From Colletes latitarsis (taxonomy: Eukaryota > Arthropoda > Insecta > Hymenoptera > Colletidae): a stretch of DNA of 64,000 nt. Of the stretch, positions 51,821-63,542 are shown piece after piece. The position numbers were made by a program, and so were the translations under genes. The DNA is taken from the NCBI RefSeq assembly GCF_051014445.1, contig NW_027488366.1, positions 12,108,001 to 12,172,000 of the forward strand. Direction: 5' to 3'. Position 1 is the first letter of the stretch; each line of letters starts with the position of its first letter. Under the pieces are notes generated by a model. The model was not told where the DNA came from. It did not search any database and was given only the letters and a program-made list of their open reading frames with translations.

Positions 51821-54800
51821 GCCGCCGAGCCGTACCGCGTCCCTGATCACCCTCATTGGGTGGGCGACGCGGACGGCTTGGTGGCGACGGTATGGGGAGG
51901 GGGCGACGGGTCCCCACCGTTCTCCTTGTTGGAGCGCGGTCGGGGATTCGTCGCCGTGGACTGGGGGGGAGTCGCTGTGGTGGGGTGCTACATTTCGCCC
52001 CGTAGCGGTCACGCTGCGTTCGAGCTGTACTTGGCCGAGGTCGCGGCATGCGTGCAGCGCTACGCGGCCCGGCCGGTGCTGGTCCTGGGGGATTTTAATG
52101 CCAAGTCGGTGGCTTGGGGATCCCCCAGGACCTCCGTTCGCGGCGGGATCCTGGGCGATTGGGCGGCGGGGCTCGACCTCCGGGTATTGAACCGGGGGTC
52201 GGAGCACACATGCGTGCGGCGATGTGGGGGGTCCATCGTGGATGTTGGATTCGCGACCCCCAACGCCGTGCGCATGGTGTCGGGTTGGCACGTGGTCGCG
52301 GGGGCAGAGACACTCTCCGATCACCGGTACATCCGGATGGAGGTCTCTGCCGCCGCGAGTGCATCCCGACACGGCCGCCTGCGTGGCACCCCACCACGCC
52401 GCTGGGCGCTTCGGCGCCTGGACAAGGACGCCCTGATGGCAGCTGCCCTCGCTGCAACTTGGCCGCAGGGAGCGGCCGAGTTGCCGAGCATAGAGGAGGA
52501 GGTCGCCCGGCTCGGGGCATTGGTCGCGGGTATTTGCGACGCGGCGATGCCTCGGGTCGGGCGGGCTTCTCCTCGCCGGGCGGTGTACTGGTGGTCGGAC
52601 GCGATCGCGGAGTTGCGAGTCGCGACTGTCCGCGCCCGACGCCAGTACACCCGCGCGCGCCGTCGTCAACGTACAGGCGACGGCGTGGCGCGAGCGAGGG
52701 CAGCTGATGACCTGTATGGAGCATACCGCGTGGCGCGGGTTGCTCTGCAGGTCGCCATCAAACGGGCCAAGACCCAGGCATGGAAGGAGCTCCTCCAGAC
52801 CCTTGATGACGATCCATGGGGGCGCCCATATAAGGTGGTGCTGAATAAGCTCCGCCCGTGGGCGCCCCCCGTCACCGAGGGTCTTGACCCCCGGCTGCTG
52901 GTGGACGTGGTCAATACACTCTTCCCAATTGGGGAGAGGGGACCGCGTCCTCCGGCGGCGGCGGCTGTCCCAGTGGAGTGGACGGCCGAGCTGGGGGTCA
53001 CGCAGGAGGAGCTGGCAGCGGCCATCAGACGGCTCGGGGTTCGTAACACGGCCCCGGGTCCGGATGGTGTGCCCGGCCGGGTTTGGGTCTTGACCCAGGG
53101 CGTTCTTGCGGCCGACCTCAGGCGGTTGTTCGACCGCTGCCTGAGGGACGGGCGATTCCCCCCCAGTTGGAAGGTGGCGAGGATGGTCCTCCTCCGGAAG
53201 GAGGGTCGGCCCGCGGAGTCTCCCTCCGCATACCGGCCCATTTGTCTCCTCGACGAGGTGGGCAAGCTCTTCGAGCGTGTGATTGCTGCCCGCCTCGTCG
53301 AGCACCTGTCGCGGGGTGATCCCGGTCTGGCCGACTGCCAGTTCGGTTTCCGGGGGGGCCGATCGACTATCGACGCGATAGGTCGTGTGAGGGCCCTCTC
53401 GGAGGCGGCCGTCTCCCGGGGAGGGGTGGCATTGGCAATATCCAAGGATATTGCCAATGCCTTTAACACCCTCCCCTGGGAAGAGATAAGGAGGGGACTC
53501 GAATATCATCGAGTCCCCCCTTGTCTCAGGGCGGTCGTCGGGGATTATCTCCGCGGCAGGTGGATCGAGTATCCGGGCCGGGATGGTGATATGCGGAGGG
53601 AGGTGTACTGCGGTGTTCCGCAGGGGTCGGTCCTCGGGCCAATCCTGTGGAACATCGCGTACGACTCGGTGTTGCGGGCCGGCCTCCCCGACGGCGTCAG
53701 CACGGTGTGTTATGCGGATGACACACTGGTGCTGGCCGTCGGGGCGCACTGGGGGAGGGCCATGCGTCGCGCGGAGGAGGGGTCGCAACGCGTCGTCGAC
53801 CGGATCTGGGGGATGGGGATGACGGTGGCGGTCCATAAGACCGAGGTGATTGCGTTTCATTCACCTCGGCAGGATCCGCCACCCCCTCTGATTCGGGTGG
53901 GTGGGGCTGACATCGAGGTGAAGCCCCAGATCAGGTATCTGGGGCTGATCCTCGATAGCCACTGGCGTTTCGAGAAGCATTTCCGCTGCCTGGTCCCCCG
54001 GTTGGAAAGGATGGTTGCGGCTCTGGGCCGGATCCTGCCCAACCTGGGGGGCCCGGCGGGCCGAGTTCGTCGCCTCTATGTGGCAATGGTCCAGTCGGTG
54101 GCCCTATACGGGGCCCCCGTCTGGGCGGACGACCTGGCTGCCTCCCGGCGCAGCATGACTATGCTGCGTCGGGTGCAGAGGCGCATGGCGCTCAGGGTCG
54201 TCCGCGGGTATCGGACCATGTCACATGAGGCGGCGACGGTTCTAGCGGGGATGCCGCCCATGGACCTGCTCGCGCGGTCGCACGCGGTGATGTACCGGCA
54301 CCGCGTCGACCGTCGCGCGGGGGTGGGGGCGGTCCCGGGCGGGCAGGAACCTGCTTGGGGCGATTTGAGGCGCCAGGCCCGGCAGTCCGTGTTGCTCGCG
54401 TGGCAGGAGCGGCTGGCTCTGCCAACCGCGGGGCACCGGACTGTCGGGGCTGTTCGGCCACTCCTGAGGGAGTGGCTGGACAGAGGCCATGGCAGCCTCA
54501 CCTACCGGCTGGCACAGGTATTTTCCGGGCATGGCAGCTTCGGAAGATACCTGTGCCGGATAGGGAAGGAGCCGACGGCGCGTTGCTGCCACTGCGACGC
54601 TGAGCAGGACACGGCGGATCATACCCTGGAGGTATGCCCCGCGTGGGAGGGGGAGCGCCGTGTCCTGGTCGGCGTCGTCGGGCGGGATGTCTCGCTGCCG
54701 GGCGTGGTGCGCGCCATGCTCGGCAGCGAGGAGAAGTGGAGGGCCGTGGCCTCCTTCTGCGAGAACGTAATGTTGCAGAAGGAGGCCGCGGGGAGGGAGC

Positions 54801-54901
54801 GCGAGCTTCAGCGGCGCGCTGAAGCTCGTGCTCGTGCGGTGGCCCGAGGTCGTCGCCCGGTCGCGAGGCGTCGCGGGCGGCCGCCTCGGCGTGGCGGATG
54901 A
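51821..54901 (+). CDS. ORF2 of the R1-clade element: endonuclease (partial), reverse transcriptase, CCHC finger
   Basis: The frame is open from the truncation point to TGA at 54901. No genuine start remains: the first possible initiator is a GTG at 51860, and recognisable endonuclease residues (EPYRVP) precede it. Numbering from 51860: endonuclease GDFNAK at 77-82 and SDH at 153-155; reverse transcriptase APGPDG at 398-403, motif A Asp at 530 (SKDIANAFN), GVPQGSVLGP at 585-594 and YADD at 618-621; C-terminal finger C909-x2-C912-x8-H921-x4-C926. In life the protein nicks target DNA and reverse-transcribes its own RNA there. Lys529 beside the catalytic Asp is unusual, since I expect a hydrophobic residue. 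The N-terminal catalytic part of the endonuclease is missing, so this copy is probably not autonomous. Confidence 0.93.
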   Translation, partial: AAEPYRVPDHPHWVGDADGLVATVWGGGDGSPPFSLLERGRGFVAVDWGGVAVVGCYISPRSGHAAFELYLAEVAACVQRYAARPVLVLGDFNAKSVAWGSPRTSVRGGILGDWAAGLDLRVLNRGSEHTCVRRCGGSIVDVGFATPNAVRMVSGWHVVAGAETLSDHRYIRMEVSAAASASRHGRLRGTPPRRWALRRLDKDALMAAALAATWPQGAAELPSIEEEVARLGALVAGICDAAMPRVGRASPRRAVYWWSDAIAELRVATVRARRQYTRARRRQRTGDGVARARAADDLYGAYRVARVALQVAIKRAKTQAWKELLQTLDDDPWGRPYKVVLNKLRPWAPPVTEGLDPRLLVDVVNTLFPIGERGPRPPAAAAVPVEWTAELGVTQEELAAAIRRLGVRNTAPGPDGVPGRVWVLTQGVLAADLRRLFDRCLRDGRFPPSWKVARMVLLRKEGRPAESPSAYRPICLLDEVGKLFERVIAARLVEHLSRGDPGLADCQFGFRGGRSTIDAIGRVRALSEAAVSRGGVALAISKDIANAFNTLPWEEIRRGLEYHRVPPCLRAVVGDYLRGRWIEYPGRDGDMRREVYCGVPQGSVLGPILWNIAYDSVLRAGLPDGVSTVCYADDTLVLAVGAHWGRAMRRAEEGSQRVVDRIWGMGMTVAVHKTEVIAFHSPRQDPPPPLIRVGGADIEVKPQIRYLGLILDSHWRFEKHFRCLVPRLERMVAALGRILPNLGGPAGRVRRLYVAMVQSVALYGAPVWADDLAASRRSMTMLRRVQRRMALRVVRGYRTMSHEAATVLAGMPPMDLLARSHAVMYRHRVDRRAGVGAVPGGQEPAWGDLRRQARQSVLLAWQERLALPTAGHRTVGAVRPLLREWLDRGHGSLTYRLAQVFSGHGSFGRYLCRIGKEPTARCCHCDAEQDTADHTLEVCPAWEGERRVLVGVVGRDVSLPGVVRAMLGSEEKWRAVASFCENVMLQKEAAGRERELQRRAEARARAVARGRRPVARRRGRPPRRGG
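53428..53461. repeat. 34-bp near-perfect palindrome inside reverse transcriptase motif A
   Basis: GGCATTGGCAATATCC (53428-53443), two A residues, then its exact reverse complement GGATATTGCCAATGCC (53446-53461). It spans codons for the catalytic Asp region. A second inverted repeat follows at 53493-53518 (GGGGACTCGA, 6-base loop, TCGAGTCCCC). Confidence 0.9.
54802..54828 (+). repeat. Hairpin near the end of ORF2
   Basis: CGAGCTTCAGCG (54802-54813) pairs with CGCTGAAGCTCG (54817-54828) across a 3-base loop. It lies within coding sequence just before the 3' UTR hairpin series and is imperfect in copy 2. Confidence 0.75.
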
Positions 54902-55416
54902 CCTAGGCTGGGAGGGGGGTCCTGAGGGGACCCTCCTCCCGCCAGGCGGCGCCGGGTCGGATCGGTTGGGGGTAGGAGTGCCTCCCCCTACAGGTCCGAC
55001 GCAAGGGGAGGCACCCTCGGCGGTCTGGTGCGGCCATGAACGCCCGGCCGCCGAGGGGTGGAAACGGGGTCGCGGGCGGTTGCGAGTTGGGGCTCGCAGC
55101 CGCCACTAAACGCGGCCCCGGGACGGATAGCGGCGGGATGGAGTGGCCCCGTCCCGCCGCTATGAGGCAGTGTGTCTACTGGGGGGACCGATTGTCCCCC
55201 CGGGGGATGGGCGCGAAAGCGCGGGCACGGGGAGGATACCGGAAGAATGCTTCGAGCGATTCCCGGTATCCTCCCAAAGCGTGCCGAAGGGTCACCGTGG
55301 GGTTTTTAGTGGGTAGGTCCCGCGCCTGTCGTTGCACGGGCGCGGGGAATCTCACACACCCCTCCCACCTCTCCCCAAGGAGGTGGGAGGGAGTCTTTCG
55401 AAGATTTTCCCCACGA

Positions 55417-55417
<1 letters not shown>
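54902..55417 (+). other. Structured 3' UTR of the R1-clade element
   Basis: About 516 bp between the ORF2 stop and the tail. Perfect stems visible: 55127-55138 with 55152-55163 (12 bp); 55181-55188 with 55194-55201 (8 bp, loop CGATT); GCGC-GAAA-GCGC at 55211-55222, a GNRA-type tetraloop; 55231-55242 with 55263-55274 (12 bp); and 55361-55370 with 55381-55390 (10 bp). In copy 2 one pair of the first stem becomes a G-U wobble. In R-type elements the 3' UTR RNA is what the reverse transcriptase recognises, so this is a likely binding structure; that is inference. Confidence 0.75.
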
Positions 55418-55448
<31 letters not shown>

Positions 55449-55451
<3 letters not shown>

Positions 55452-55462
55452 AGGTCTGGGAT
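55449..55462. repeat. Target-site duplication of R1-clade copy 3, right
   Basis: GTTAGGTCTGGGAT directly after the poly(A), partner of 51805-51818. The satellite continues as AGGTCTTGG. Confidence 0.88.
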
Positions 55463-58400
55463 AGGTCTTGGATTTGCCCTCATCAGGCTCTTACTATCGC
55501 ATATTTCTCATACTTCATGGCTAGATCCTGGGCTATTTCTGGATTGGATCACGTAGTAAAGTGGTACCACACTGAAACATTCAATGAAACCTGGTCTGGA
55601 TAAATATTTTAGAGGATAACGCATCTTAGGTCTGGGTTAGGTCTAAGATTTGCCCTCATCAGGCTCACAGTTTCGCGTTTTTCACATACTTGTTGAACAG
55701 ATCCTGGGTTTTTTCTGGTTTGGATCACGTAGTAATGTGGTACCACACTAAAACAGTCAATTAAACCTGGTTTCGATCAATATTTTGGAGGATAACGCAA
55801 GTTAGGTCTGGGATAGGTCTGGGATTTGCTCTCATCCGGCTCATTCTTTCGCATATTTCTCATACTTGATGGCTAGATCCTGGGCTCTTTCTGGATTGCA
55901 TCACGTAGTAATGTAGTACCACACTGAAACAGTCAATGAAACCCGGTTTCCATCAATATTTTAGAGGACAACGCAAGTTAGGTCTAGGTAAGGCCTGAGA
56001 TTTTCACTGATCAGGCTCATACATTCGCATTCTTCACATACTTGTTGAACGGATCCTGGGTTTTTTCTGGTTTGGATCACGTAGTAATGTGGTACCACAC
56101 TGAAACATTCTATTAAACCTGGTCTTGATAAATATTTTAGAGGATAACGCATGTTAGGTCTGGGTTACGTCTAGGATTTGCCCTCATCAGGCTCATACTT
56201 TCGCATGTTTCTCATACTTCATGGCTAGATCCTGGGCTGTTTCTGCATTGTTTCACGTAGTAATGTGGTACCACGCTGAATCAGTCAATTAAACCTGGTT
56301 TCGATCAATACTTTAGAGGATAACGCAAGTTAGGTCTGGGATAGGTCTTGGATTTGCCCTCATCAGGCTCTTACTATCGCATATTTCTCATACTTCATGG
56401 CTAGATCCTGGGCTATTTCTGGATTGGATCACGTAGTAAAGTGGTACCACACTGAAACATTCAATGAAACCTGGTCTGGATAAATATTTTAGAGGATAAC
56501 GCATCTTAGGTCTGGGTTAGGTCTAAGATTTGCCCTCATCAGGCTCACAGTTTCGCGTTTTTCACATACTTGTTGAACAGATCCTGGGTTTTTTCTAGTT
56601 TGGATCACGTAGTAATGTGGTACCACACTAATACAGTCAATTAAACCTGGTTTCGATCAATATTTTGGAGGATAACGCAAGTTAGGTCTGGGATAGGTCT
56701 GGGATTTGCTCTCATCATGCTCATTCTTTCGCATATTTCTCATACTTGATGGCTAGATCCTGAGCTTTTTCTGGATTGCGTAACGTAGTAATGAAGTACA
56801 GCACTGAAATAGTCAATTAAACCTGGTTTCCATCAATATTTTAGAGGACAACGCAAGTTAGGTCTGGGATAGGTCTGGGATTTGCCCTCATCAGACTCAT
56901 ACTTTCGCACACTTCACATACTCGTTGAACAGATCCTGGGTTATTTTCTGGTTTGGATCACATAGTAATGTGGTACCGCACTGAAACAGTCGATTAAACC
57001 AGGTTTCGATCAATATTTTTGAGTATAACGCATGTTAGGTCTAGGTTAGGCCTGGGATTTTCACTCATCAGACTCATACTTTCGCATTCTTCACATACTT
57101 GTAGAACGGATCCTGGGTTTTTTCTGGTTTGGATCACGTAGTAATGTGGGACCACACTGAAACAGTCAATTAAACCTGGTCTTGAAAAATATTTTAGAGG
57201 ATAACGCATGTTAGGTCTGGATCAGGTCTAGAATTTGCCCTCATCATGCTCATACTTTCGCATCTTTCTCATACATCATGGCTAGATCCTGGGCTATTTC
57301 TGGAATGTATCACGTTGTAATGTGGTACCACGCTGAAACAGTCGATTAAACCTGGTTCCGATCAATATTTTAGAGGATAACGCAAGTTAAGTCTGGGATT
57401 GGTCTGGGATTTGACCTCATCAGACTCATACTTTCGCACACTTCACATACTTGTTGAACAGATCCTGGGTTTTTTCTGGTTTGGATCCCGTAGTAGTGTG
57501 GTACCACACTGAAACAGTCCATTAAACCTGGTTTCGCTCAATATTTTAGAGGATAACGCATGTTAGGTCTGGGATAGGTATGGGATTTGCCCTCATCAGA
57601 CTCATACTTTCGCCCACTTCACATACTCGTTGAACAGATCCTGGGTTATTTTCTGGTTTGGATCACATAGTAATGTGGTACCACACTGAAACAGTCGATT
57701 AAACCAGGTTTCGATCAATGTTTTTGAGGACAACGCATGTTAGGTCTAGGTTAGCCCTGGGATTTTCACTCATCAGACTCATACTTTCGCATTCTTCACA
57801 TACTTGTTGAACTGATCCTGGGTTTTTTCTGGTTTGGATCACGTAGTAATGTGGTACCACACTGAAACAGACGATTATACCTGGTTTCGATCAATATCTT
57901 AGAGGATAACGAAAGTTAAGTCTGGGATTGGTCTGGGATTTGACCTCATCAGGCTCATACTTTCGCGTTTTTCACATACTTGTTGAACAGATCCTGGGTT
58001 TTTTCTGGTTTGGATCCCGTAGTAGTGTGGTACCACACTGAAACTGTCCATCAAACCTGGTTTCGCTCAATATTTTAGAGGATAACGCATGTTAGGTCTA
58101 GGTTAGGTCTGGGATTTGCTCTCATTAGGCTCATTCTTTCGCATACTTCTCCAACTTCATGGCTAGATCTTGGGCTATTTCTGGATTGGATCACGTAGTA
58201 AAGTGGTACCACACTGAAACATTCAATGAAACCTGGTCTGGATAAAAATTTTAGAGGATAACGCATGTTAGGTCAAGGTTAGGTCTAAGATTTGCCCTCA
58301 TCAGGCTCACAGTTTCGCGTTTTTCACATACTTGTTGAACGGATCCTGTGTTTTTTCTGGTTTGGGTCACGTAGTAGTGTGGGACCACACTGAAACAGTC

Positions 58401-61400
58401 AATTAAACCTGGTTTCGACCAATATTTTAGAGAATAATTCATGTTAGGTCTAGGTTAGGTCTGGGATTTGCTCTCATCAGGCTCATACTTTCGTACACTT
58501 CACATACTTGTTGAACGGATACTGCGTTATTTTCTGGTTTGGATCACATAGTAATGTGGTACCACACTGAAACATTCAATTAAACCTGGTCTTGATAAAT
58601 ATTTTAGAGAATAACGTATGTTAGGTCTGGGTTAGGTCTAGGATTTGCCCTCATCGGGCTCATACTTTCGCACACTTCACATACTCGTTGAACAGATCCT
58701 GCGTTATTTTCTGGTTTGGATCACATAGTAATGTGGTACCACACTGAAACATTCAATTAAACCTGGTCTTCATAAATATTTTAGAGGATAACGCATGTTA
58801 GGTCTGGGTTAGGTCTAGGATTTGCCCTCATCAGGCTCACAGTTTCGCGTTTTCCACATACTTGTTGAACAGATCCTGGGTTTTTTCTGGTTTGGATCAC
58901 ATAGTAATGTGGTACCACACTGAAACAGTCGATTAAACCAGGTTTCGATCAATATTTTTGAGGACAACGCATGTTAGGTCTAGGTTAGGCCTGGGATTTT
59001 CACTCATCAGACTCATACTTTCGCATTCCTCACATACTTGTTGAACGGATCCTGGGTTTTTGTCTGGTTTGGATCACGTAGTAATGTGGTACCACACTGA
59101 AACATTCAATTAAACCTGGTCTTGATAAATATTTTAGAGGATAACACATGTTAGGTCTGGGATAGGTCTGGGATTTGCCCTCATCAGACTCATACTTTCG
59201 CACACTTCACATACTCGTTGAACAGATCCTGCGTTATTTTCTGGTTTGGATCACATAGTAATGTGGTACCACACTGAAACATTCAATTAAACCTGGTCTT
59301 CATAAATATTTTAGAGGATAACGCATGTTAGGTTTGGGTTAGGTCTAGGATTTGCCCTCATCAGGCTCATACTTTCGCATATTTCTCATACTTCATGGCT
59401 AGATCCTGGGCTATTTCTGCATTGTATCACGTAGTAATGTGGTACCACGCTGAAACAGTCAATTAAACCTGGTTTCGATCAATATTTTAGAGGATAACGC
59501 AAGTTAGGTCTGGGATAGATCTAGGATTTGCCCTCATCAGGCTCTTACTATCGCATATTTCTCATACTTCATGGCTAGATCCTGGGCTATTTCTGGATTG
59601 GATCACGTAGTAAAGTGGTACCACACTGAAACATTCAATGAAACCTGTTCTGGATAAATATTTTAGAGGATAAAGCATCTTAGGTCTGGGTTAGGCCTGC
59701 GATTTTCACTCATCAGACTCATACTTTCGCATTCTTCACATACTTGTTGAACGGATCCTGGGTTATTTTCTGGTTTGGATCACATAGTAATGTGGTACCA
59801 CACTGAAACAGTCGATTAAACCAGGTTTCGATCAATATTTTTGAGGATAACGCATGTTAGGTCTAGGTTAGGCCTGGGATTTTCACTCATCAGACTCATA
59901 CATTCGCATTCCTCACATACTTGTTAAACGGATCCTGGGTTTTTACTGGTTTGGATCACGTAGTTATGTGGTACCACACTGAAACATTCAATGAAACCTG
60001 GTCTGGATAAATATTTTAGAGGACAACGCATCTTAGGTCTGGGTTAGGTCTAAGATTTGCCCTCATCAGGCTCACAGTTTCGCGTTTTTCACATACTTGT
60101 TGAACAGATCCTGGTTTTTTTCTGGTTTGGATCACGTAGTAATGTGGTACCACACTAAAACAGTCAATTAAACCTGGTTTCGATCAATATTTTAGAGGAT
60201 AACGCAAGTTAGGACTGGGATAGGTCTAGGATTTGCCCTCATCAGGCTCTTACTATCGCATATTTCTCATACTTCATGGCTAGATCCTGGGCTATTTCTG
60301 GATTGTATCACGTAGTAAAGTGGTACCACACTGAAACACTCAATGAAACCTGGTCTGGATAAATATTTTAGAGGATAACGCGTGTTAGGTCTGGGATAGG
60401 TCTGGGATTTGCCCTCATCAGACTCATACTTTCACACACTTCACATACTCGCTGAACACATCCTGAGTTATTTTCTGGTTTGGATCACATAGTAATGTGG
60501 TACCACACTGAAACTGTCGATTAAACCAGGTTTCGATCAATATTTTTGAGGATAACGCATGTTAGGTCTAGGTTAGGCCTGGGATTTTCACTCATCAGAC
60601 TCATACATTCGCATTCTTCACATACTTTTTGAACGGATCCTGGGTTTTTTCTGGTTTGGATCACGTAGTAATGTGGGTCCACACTGAAACAATCAATTAA
60701 ACCTGGTCTTGATATATATTTTAGAGGATAACGCATGTTAGGTCTGGGATAGGTCTGGGATTTGCCCTCATCAGACTCATACTTTCGCATTCTTCACATA
60801 CTTGTTGAACTGATCCTGGGTTTTTTCCGGTTTGGATCACGTAGTAATGTGGTACCAAACTGAAACAGTCCATTAAACCTGGTTTGGATCAATATTTTAG
60901 AGGATAACGCATGTTAGGTCTAGGTTAGCCCTGGGATTTTCACCCATCAGACTCATACTTTCGCATTCTTCTTATACTTGTTGAACGGATCCTGGGTTTT
61001 TTCTGGTTTTGATCACGTAGTAATGTGGGACCACACTGAATGAGTCAATTAAACCTGGTCTTGATAAATATTTTAGAGGATAACGCATGTTAGGTTTGGC
61101 TTAGGTCTAGGATTTGCCCCCAGCAGGCTCATACTTTCGCATATTTCTCATACTTGATGGCTAGATCCTGGGCTTTTTCTGGATTGGATCACGTAGTAAT
61201 GAAGTACAACACTGAAACAGTCAATTAAACCTGGTTTCCATCAATATTTTAGAGGACAGCGCATGATAGGTCTAGGTTAGGCCTGGGATTTGCCCTGATC
61301 AGGGTCATACTTTCGCAGTTTTAACATACATGCTGACCTGATCGAGGGTTTTTTCTGCTTTGGATCACGTAGTAAAGTGGTACCACACTGAAACAGTCCA

Positions 61401-63542
61401 TTAAACCTGGTTTGGATCAATATTTTAGAGGATAACGCATGTTAGGTCTAGGTTAGGTCTGGGATTTTCGATCATGAGACTCATACTTTCGCATTGTTCA
61501 CATACATGTTGAACGGATCCTGGGTTTTTTCTGGTTTGGTTCATGTAGTAATGTGGTACCATTCTGAAACATTCAATTAAACCTGGTCTTGATAAATATT
61601 TTAGAGGATAACGCATGTTAGGTTTGGCTTAGGTCTAGGATTTGCCCCCAGCAGGCTCATACTTTCGCATATTTCTCATACTTCATGGCTAGATCCTGGG
61701 CTGTTTCTGGTTTGTATCACGTAGTAATGTGGTACCACGCTGAAACAGTCAATTAAACCTGGTTTCGATCAATATTTTAGAGGATAACGCAAGTTAGGTC
61801 TGGCATAGGTCTGGGATTCGCCCTCATCAGGCTCATACTTTCGCGTTTCTCACATACTTGTTGAACAGATCCTGGGTTTTTTCTGGTTTGTATCACGTAG
61901 TAATGTGGTACCAAACTGAAACAGTCGATTAAACCAGGTTTCGACCAATATTTTTGAGGATAACGCATGTTAGGTCTAGGTTAGGCCTGGGACTATCACT
62001 CATCAGACTCATACTTTCGCATTCCTCACATACTTGTTGAACGGATCCTGCGTTTTTTCTGGTTTATATCACGTAGTAATGTGGTACCACACTGAAACAG
62101 TCCATTAAACCTGGTTTGGATCAATATTTTAGAGGATAACGCATGTTAGGTCTAGGTTAGCCCTGGGATTTTCACCCATCAGACTCATACTTTCGCATTC
62201 TTCTTATACTTGTTGAACTGATCCTGGGTTTTTTCTGGTTTGGATCACGTAGTAATGTGGTACCACACTGAAGCAGTCGATTAAACCTGGTTTCGATCAA
62301 TATTTTAGAGGATAACGCAAGTTAAGTCTGGGATTGGTCTGGGATTTGACCTCATCAGCCTCATACTTTCGCACACTTCACATACTCGTTGAACAGATCC
62401 TGGGTTTTTTTCTGGTTTGGATCACATAGTAATGTGGCACCACACTGAAACAGTCGATTAAACCACGTTTCGATCAATATTTTTGAGGATAACGCATGTT
62501 AGGTCTAGGTTAGGCCCGGGATTTTCACTCATCAGACACATATTTCACATTCTTCACATACTTGTTGAACGGATCCTGGGTTTTTTCTGGTTTGGATCAC
62601 GTAGTAATGTGGGACCACACTGAATCAGTCAATTAAACCTGGTTTCGACCAATATTTTAGAGAATAATTCATGTTAGGTCTAGGTTAGGTCTGGGATATT
62701 CTCTGATCAGGCTCATTCTTTCGCATATTTCTCATACTTGAGGACTCGATCCTGGGCTTTTTCTGGATTGGATCACGTAGTAATGAAGTACAACACTGAA
62801 ACAGTCAATTAAACCTGGTTTCCATCAATATTTTAGAGGACAGCGCATGTTAGGTCTAGGTTAGGCCTGGGATTTGCCCTGATCAGGGTCATACTTTCGC
62901 AGTTTTAACATACATGTTGACCTGATCGAGGGTTTTTTCTGCTTTGGATCACGTAGTAAAGTGGTACCACACTGAAACAGTCCATTAAAACTGGTTTGGA
63001 TCAATATTTTAGAGGATAACGCATGTTAGGTCTAGGTTAGGTCTAGGATTTTCGCTCATGAGACTCATACTTTCGCATTCTTCACATACTTGTTGAACGG
63101 ATCCTGGGTTTTTTCTGGTTTGGTTCATGTAGTAATGTGGTACCACACTGAAACAATCAATTAAACCTGGTCTTGATAAATATTTTAGAGGATAACGCAT
63201 GTTAGGTTTGGCTTAGGTCTAGGATTTGCCCCCAGCAGGCTCATACTTTAGCATATTTCTCATACTTCATGGCTAGATCCTGGGCTGTTTCTGGTTTGTA
63301 TCACGTAGTAATGTGGTACCACGCTGAAACAGTCAATTAAACCTAGTTTCGATCAATATTTTAGAGGATAACGCAAGTCAGGTCTGGCATAGGTCTGGGA
63401 TTCGCCCTCATCAGGCTCATACTTTCGCGTTTTTCACATACTTGTTGAACAGATCCTGGGTTTTTTCTGGTTTGTATCACGTAGTAGTGTGGTACCACAC
63501 CGAAAGAGTCCATTAAAGCTGGTTTGGATCAATTGCTTAGAG

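Larger units (their letters stand above)
51819..55448 (+). mobile_element. R1-clade non-LTR retrotransposon, 5'-truncated (copy 3)
   Basis: A GC-rich element of about 3.6 kb inserted in the satellite, with a 31-base poly(A) tail (55418-55448) and a 14-bp target duplication. It lacks ORF1 and the first part of the ORF2 endonuclease; the rest of ORF2 is open. The order of apurinic-type endonuclease, reverse transcriptase and C-terminal CCHC finger places it in the R1 clade, which includes 28S-rDNA-specific R1 and telomere-specific TRAS and SART. Large antisense frames (up to 684 codons) are composition shadows. Confidence 0.95.

Noticed and set aside
51806..53860. 684-codon minus-strand frame
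   Set aside because: It is antisense to the R1-clade ORF2, begins in satellite, has a low-complexity Pro/Arg composition and no recognisable domain; a GC-rich codon shadow.
4598..63200. Dozens of similar minus-strand frames of 63-89 codons, looking like a conserved small-protein family
   Set aside because: They sit in 176-bp satellite monomers and run across monomer borders into another phase. Start and stop come from repeat sequence, many monomers lack the frame, and the spacing is simply a multiple of the monomer.
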